NCBI RefSeq assembly: GCF_964355755.1
Contig: NC_092671.1
Coordinates: 25,170,070-25,234,069 of the forward strand
Direction of reading: 5' to 3'
DNA length: 64,000 nt
Origin: Antedon mediterranea
Taxonomy: Eukaryota > Echinodermata > Crinoidea > Comatulida > Antedonidae
Position numbers and translations under genes: made by a program. Below, piece by piece: positions 57,818 through 64,000 of the stretch. The notes under the pieces are model-generated. The model searched no databases. It was not told the origin of the DNA and was given only the letters and a program-made list of their open reading frames with translations. How positions within the stretch are numbered: position 1 is the first letter of the stretch; every line of letters starts with the position of its first letter.

Positions 57818-58108
57818 GGCTAGGCCTAGGCTAGCCTAGTTAGGCTACTTGTACTAGCTAGTAGTAGTATAGGCCTAGGCCCTTATTATTAGCTAGAGAG
57901 AGGCTAGGCTAGGCCTCTAGTAGGCTAGGCCTAGCCTAGTAGTAGTACTAGTAGTAGGCCTAGGGGCCTAGGCCTAGTAGGGCTAGAGGCCTAGCTATCT
58001 AGGCTACTAGCCTACTACCTAGCTAGTTTAGAGTACTAGGCCTAGCTAGGTAGGCCTAGCTTGTCTATAGGTAGGGGCCCAGCCTAGCTAGGCCGCCTTG
58101 TCCTAGTA
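57818..58108. repeat. CTAG/AGGCCT-rich low-complexity array
   Basis: About 290 bases composed almost wholly of TAGG, CTAG, AGGCCT and GCTAGC words with no fixed period. The words are self-complementary, so the stretch is full of short palindromes. The same AGGCCTA word is scattered through the window, and a weaker stretch occurs near 59,100-59,165. Confidence 0.88.
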
Positions 58109-58120
58109 CTATTGAATACA

Positions 58121-59064
58121 GATCACTCCGGCCGCGCTTCAGTCCGGCTGCGATTCATTCCGGCCACAGCTATGGAGCGCTCAACCGAGACACGTTTTTT
58201 GTAGAGAATCAAAATAAACATTTGTAACATACAGTATATTTTTTCTCTTTCAGGATCACAACAACATCGCAAGTGTTTTAAATTAGGTCTAATGCTAAAA
58301 CAAAATAATTTATGTATTTTATCCAATGTAATAGGCTAGTATATTAATTTTAATGTAATTAATTAATGTAATTGATTGCAATGTACCCTATATGTCATAT
58401 TATTTTTATCATATATAAATTAAAATATAAAATCATTGTAAATTGGACTGTACAAAAATGATATATTAATTCTTGATACAATTCCAGGTAACATTAATTA
58501 GACGGATATTTGATTATTTGAAATATATTAATTGATATTGTAAATATTGTTATTAGCTATAACAAACATCAATAATAATTGATTATTTGAAATAAATTAA
58601 CTAATATTTTGCATATTGTTATTAACTATAATTATTAAGTATGGGTACTGGTAAGATAAAGTGTTATAAAAATAAGGTTTTTAACTAATTTTTAATGTTA
58701 ATAAATGTAAAGCTATAAAATGTACATAGAAAGAAATTAAATATTGTTATTCAAGCATTAATTAGACGGGTATTTGATTATTTGAAAGGAAAAAGTTAAG
58801 TTTAGTTTGAAAGAAAAAGCAGTTACAACTTCTTTGAATGTTATTGTTAATTAAAAAAGTAAAATTGTTGCTAATAAATATTCAACTAGTTCCATTTAAA
58901 TTCACCAAAAATTTGTTATAACACTGAACAGTATAGAAAACGTAGATATATGGGCGCTCCATACTAACGGCCCCTTTGCACAGGAAGTCGAATTGAAAAG
59001 TGGCCGGAGTGCACATCGCGCTAAACTGATACAACGGCCGGAGTGAAGCGCGGCCGGAGTGATC
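58121..59064. mobile_element. Inverted-repeat element with CCGGCC-rich ends
   Basis: The left end GATCACTCCGGCCGCGCTTC is repeated in reverse complement at the right end (GAAGCGCGGCCGGAGTGATC), and a second inverted pair (TATGGAGCGC / GCGCTCCATA) lies inside. The interior (58,210-58,940) is very AT-rich with no ORF. It is probably a non-autonomous DNA transposon. No clear target duplication was identified, so the superfamily is open. Confidence 0.72.
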
Positions 59065-59298
59065 AGCTACCGTACTATTTTATAGGAGGGCCAGGTGCTC
59101 ACCTACCTAGATAGGCATAGGCCTCTAGTAATAAGCCTTCTTGCTAGTAGTAGATAGCCCTAGTGGAGGCTATGTCTACTACCATACCTCAATCTGTTGA
59201 AATGTAGATTCATAAACTGTATCATTTAAAAAACAACCTTTACAAATTGAGTGTCAAACAAAGTTTTAAAATACATAATTTTTTAAACAAAGATAAAG

Positions 59299-62200
59299 AT
59301 GGATTTTGTTTTACACGGCACACCAACACCTCGTCATCAGAGAGAATCAAGCGCTAAAGCAAGGAAAAAGCCTGTGGCTTCAAAGACTGACAGCTCTGTC
59401 CATGTTACTCCAGAAGCTCCAAGACCACCATCAGGAAGACCTCAAAGTAGGCATAAGGTATGCAACTGTAGTTGTCAATTATAATAATAATCATATTATT
59501 TGAAATTAAAATTGTATACCTTGCTTTATTGTTTTTTGTTGTTGCTTATTGTACATGATAATCATTGCCATTCTTAGTAATACCTTGTATCTCGGCACAA
59601 CACACACGTTTACAGGAGGGTGGTATTGTATTTTGAACTTGTAAATATAAAAAAAAAAACTTAATTTCTGAAACAAATGGAGATACAATGTTTTGATATA
59701 ATAGCAACGATATACCAAAGGTATAACTTGGTTTTTTACCCAATGATTGAACTTGCATACGGTTGTTTATACAATCATGGAATATAAAACAAATTTATAA
59801 AGTATTAGATAATGAATATTTTGTTTTTCCCAAATTTGATAGGCTGCTGATGGCACCCTACCACCAAACCAGAGTTACACTGCTGCTCATGTGGCTGCTA
59901 GCAACCAGAGGGCAAATAGACCTGAAAGGTAATTTCATTTCTTATTATATTATTGAATTTACAAAAGATAGGGATAATCAGTCAGTTATAATCATGAGGT
60001 AATTGGTATAAAAAAATTTAAATAATTATGGAATTATGAATGTGACACCTTAAGTTACTGAAATTAGGTTTCGCTTTTGTCTTTCTTTCTCAAAAGATTT
60101 TATGTTTTGTTTAGTGAGATATACTGTAAATTTTAATATGGCGAACCTATAAATCATAAATGTTTTTGTTTGCAGTGTACCTCGCCTGAATCTCAACAGA
60201 CTTGTTGATGGTGATAACAAATTAGAGAAGCCAATCAAAGAGCAAAGTGAACACTTATACACACCTGATACCTCTAGCACAGTCAGGTTAGTATGCATTG
60301 GAAAAACAAAATTAGTAACTTTTTGAAATTTCAAAAGAAAAATCTTTCCACTATAGACTTCACAGGCAAATTTATAAAAATAGAAATCAGCATCCTGTTT
60401 ATTAACCAACAATTATAACACACCTAAGTAGATCCTTGTTATTTGATTGGACGATTGTGGGTCACATGATATGCAATAACTACTCCATTGGACACTTATG
60501 TCATCAAGCGTGAATTTTGATATGGCATTGAATGTTGTTGCTTAATTTTGTTATATGCAGCGCCATTCTTAGTAACAACCACATGCAACATAAGGCTACC
60601 CACGTCTTTATTTATTTTATTCCGCAATGTAGTGGTGCCTTCAATGGTTTAGCCCTTAGCCTATAACTTCTTGTTAAAAGTAGGTGTGTTATAAAACAAA
60701 AATTTGTTTATATTCATGCAATGGTACAAACATTTCATTTGGTGAAAGTTATTTGTACTGCACCCATAAACATTCATTATTTTATACCATGACATATTCT
60801 TAGTAACAAACTTTAATTTATAGAAGATGGTCTGTTAGAATGATAGCCAGCATCATGTTTTATAACAAAATATGAAGACTTTTACTTGGCTGACAAAAAC
60901 AAATTTAATTAAAACCAGGCTTTAATATGATCAATTGTTTTTGAATGTTTATATCTTTTAAAATTCTTTCAAATTAAATGTTATGTTTATTTGTAATTGT
61001 TTGTTTTAGTTGGGGTACTCCAGTACCTCGAAGCTCACCATTTGCCTTGCATCACACCCCAAAAACAGGTGGATATAAATCTCATGGCCAAAATAAAACA
61101 AAAGTAAGTAAACTATATTGCAATGAATCATAATCTCATGATCTGAGTAATGACAATTTATGCACTTAAGATTTTTTTTGTTTAAATACTTTAGTTTTCT
61201 TGTTTATTAATTTCTTTCAAAAAGTGTACCACTGTTTAAAAAGTGTAGCTTGCAAATGCATTATTATTAATACATTGGCCGTCAATTTTTTTTTAGATAG
61301 TGGTTTTTTAGACAGGTAGCCCTAATTTGTTTATATAACTATTTATATTTCAATGTTTAGGGGCCGAACTTGATTATTTTTAACTATTTTTTAGCCCTTA
61401 CCTTGAAATATTATTATTTGTATGTTACAATGTTTTTAATTTACATTTATGTGTAAAATAAAAAAAATGAAATGAAATAAAAACTTCTTAATTTTCATTA
61501 ATTAGAGCAAAACAGAGCAAATTGTTCCAGACAATTTACCTCCACCCTCTGCTAAGCAAAAGCAACAGTATCAGCAATACCAAGATGAAATGAAACAACA
61601 ATATCAGAAAAAGAGTAATCAAAATGAACAGAAGGTGAATCAAGGTCAAAAAGGAGATGATACCAAGGTGAATCAAGGTCAAAAAGGAGATGATTCCAAA
61701 GTTGAACCAGTCCAGCAAAAAAAGGAAAACCACAAGAAGTAAGTTAATCATAATGTCATCATACTTTATTGTTATTCGTTATTAATATTACATATCACAT
61801 ATTACATATTGGAGTTGATGTATCCGTACCCAATTTCAACTATTATGCAGGTGTTTTCTCCTTTGTAAAATGTATACTCTCCCAAACAGACCACCCTCTC
61901 CATAAGAAATACACTTTTCTTCCATCTAATATTCGTATCCGTCTGCCTCGAAGCCGTACTAAACGCTAACAATAAATCATTTGTCCCACGCTAACTCAAG
62001 GAGAGAACACCTGGATCGTAGAATTTTTGATATTTTATAAGTGATGTTATATTGATTGTTTCTGTATGTACGTATATTGTTATTATCTCTGCAGTGTATA
62101 TAAGAGGAATTTCTGATGTATTTTTATATTGGACCAAATAAAGAATAATAATAATCACATGTGTGACATGTCATATAATTTATTCCATCAATTTTACAAT

Positions 62201-64000
62201 ACACCTGATTACTCAAAGTGATGTTACCAACTGTCTGGGAGCTTGCCAAGTGCTGATAAAAAAAACAAACAAATATATAAATAAAACTACATTTATAAAT
62301 ACACTACACATAACAGATGGAGTATTTTGTATGGATATGTATATTATCGCTTTGGAGATAGAAATATACAGTACAATTGAAATTGATTCGAAATAATCTA
62401 TATACAGGTTTTAAAATTATAGTATTAAATTATTAAAATTCAATATTATTTTATTTTAATTTTAAAAGTGTTATTTTTATCAGTATTGTTTTTTCTTATG
62501 TTAAGGAGCAGGGATAATGATGATTATGATGTATTAAACACAAGTTGGGGTAAGGCCTACAGTCAGCAACAGGAGCAACGTAAGCTGGATGCTGTAAGTA
62601 GATAATGTTTTTTATTTTCAGACCAATATTTACTGCACGCAGATATCCATGTAAACTACTTGATTCTGAGTTTATAAAACCTACAAAACATGTTTAGTAA
62701 AAAAAAAAAATAATAGTTATTAAAAATACATTACATGTATGATTATTGAAAATGATTAATATCACACATAGGCCCTGCAAAAAGGGGATCCATCCCCGGC
62801 AAAAGGGGTCAGGTAGGGGGGGGGGGGGTAGCCACCGCCAAACCCTGGGGTGGTGGACCAGTGTCTATAATTACAATGTAGGTAGTAATTTTTTCATTGA
62901 CGACCACTAACTGATTTAATGGTTTTTGAGCACAAACTTACAAGATTTAGCAGTACTTGATATAAATATTATTAATTACATTTTATTTCTATTTAAAAAA
63001 AAATGTTTATTAGGCAATATGCAGCAGCTTCCAGTAGTAGATCCCTACTATATGTGACTCATACAGTATGTATTCTGAATGTTGACATTTCCCTCTTTTT
63101 CATGTGTTTGTGGATATGTCTTCCTACCTAGAGAATTCTACTAGAGAGTGAAACTAAATGACTGTATGTTATTATGACCATTCTTTTTAGGAGGACAGTA
63201 TCGAGGCAAAAAAGAAGCAAGATATAGTAGAGCAAGTGATGGTAGACCAGTTGTCACGGTGTGTTTCATTGATATTTTACCAATTATCCTATGTCAATTC
63301 ATTTATTATGTCATTTGTGAATTCTTTGAATTAAACAGTAATACAGTATTGTCCAAATTTCTCAAAATCTAAAATCAAGCTTAAAAAGATGTATTGTCCC
63401 GAAAAAACATGACAAATGAAGATTAATAAAATCAGATTTTGAATTGGCCAATGTGCAGTTTTAATAAAGTTAATCACTCCGCAGAAAAAAAAATGTTGTC
63501 ACGTATAAAAAGACAAAACAATCAATTAAATTCAACAAAAAAACCATTGGCATTTTTTGCTTTAAATTACAGTTAAAAAATGTTGGTTTCAATCCAATTT
63601 TGTTCCAACTATTATGGAACATCAAAATGGAATACTAAACAAAATTGGAAAGAAATTATCTTTTTCCGGGGGTACCCTATATTTATCCAATTCGCTTAAA
63701 CTGTTATAGAATTAAAGTTTTCTGATGTATGATCTTAAAACCAAATTGCTCAACCGACATCGACATAGTGAGCTGTAAAGTCGCGTTGCATGCGACTAAA
63801 GACAACTAAGCTTTACCAATTCGTTAATTAAACTGTTATTGAATTGGACTTTTCTTTTCTGATGCATGATCTAAAACATAACATTGTCTATATTCTCTAT
63901 ATTAGTGTTGCCTCCACTTTACCTCAACCAAACCAAACCGACCTATTAACACTAACCATAACATATTTATTTTCTGTATCTGTAGTGCTGTTATTAGTGA
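59299..64000 (+). CDS. Unrecognised coiled-coil/low-complexity protein, first eight exons (3' end beyond window)
   Basis: Eight exons with GT-AG borders and agreeing phases: 59,299-59,457; 59,843-59,928; 60,176-60,286; 61,010-61,103; 61,506-61,738; 62,506-62,593; 63,191-63,258; 63,986 onwards. The start MDFVLHGTPTPRHQRESSAK is the first ATG of an open exon after an AT-rich leader. The protein is polar: Pro/Ser-rich (PEAPRPPSGRPQSRHK), then WGTPVPRSSPFALHHTPKTG, a Gln/Lys-rich helical stretch (KQKQQYQQYQDEMKQQYQKK) with an internal duplication VNQGQKGDD x2, then NTSWGKAYSQQQEQRKLDA and EDSIEAKKKQDIVEQVMVDQ, then LSRAVISD at the window end. The last two exons look like a conserved amphipathic helix, suggesting a centrosomal or cytoskeletal coiled-coil protein, but I do not recognise the family. 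Confidence 0.8.
61780..62155 (+). mobile_element. CR1-like LINE 3' end in intron 5 of the coiled-coil gene
   Basis: The short frame SFVKCILSQTDHPLHKKYTF then LPSNIRIRLPRSRTKR (stop near 61,970) matches the C-terminal HPLH...LPS...R.PRSRTKR signature of CR1/L2-type LINEs. It is followed by about 180 bases of 3' UTR and an AATAATAAT tail near 62,145-62,155. Confidence 0.72.

Overview
This is eukaryotic DNA, AT-rich and intron-bearing, from an invertebrate animal. The mix of tRNA-derived SINEs, several non-LTR retrotransposon clades, a Helitron, short inverted-repeat transposons, AGGCCT/CTAG-rich runs, a class-A peptide-type GPCR, and ankyrin, kinase and ITIM-type immunoglobulin genes would fit a marine deuterostome such as an echinoderm. 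That assignment is inference only.

The left two thirds (1-50,600) is one recently and repeatedly rearranged locus built around a minus-strand ankyrin-repeat gene. The apparently intact gene runs from exon 1 (44,135) to its stop codon (33,638): seven short exons, mostly one ankyrin repeat each, then a large last exon for a coiled-coil/Ser-Arg-Pro-rich tail. Its 3' part has been copied leftwards three times as tandem units (6,352-12,242; 12,243-18,133; 18,134-about 22,787). The first two units are exactly 5,891 bp and almost identical. All three derived copies share a 41-bp frameshifting deletion, and the first two carry extra lesions. A second, larger duplication (1-6,351 versus 22,788-29,837) carries orphan ankyrin exons 4-5, a MITE cluster, a 60/66-bp minisatellite and an intronless GPCR gene. 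A Helitron sits in units 1 and 2 but not in units 3 and 4, so the exact empty site can be read in the same window. A 5'-truncated LINE sits only in the parental unit.

Inside the long first intron of the ankyrin gene, on the opposite strand, lies a five-exon protein-kinase-like gene whose N-terminal half is a repeat of about 22 residues. The kinase gene and the neighbouring ankyrin first exon were duplicated together (about 39,375-44,460 and about 46,050-50,640). The copy at 46,686-49,497 is open from start to stop. The copy at 40,105-43,139 has three inactivating changes, one of them at the kinase beta-3 lysine.

From 50,600 rightwards the sequence is mostly mobile elements: LINE 3' ends, SINEs, an hAT-like element, a CTAG-rich array and an inverted-repeat element. 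They surround a dead immunoglobulin-superfamily receptor gene with an ITIM tail (52,297-55,799). That gene was hit by two transposon insertions, and removing both brings the Ig-domain frame back into phase with the transmembrane/ITIM frame. The window ends with the first eight exons (plus strand, 59,299 onwards) of an unrecognised coiled-coil gene that runs off the right edge.
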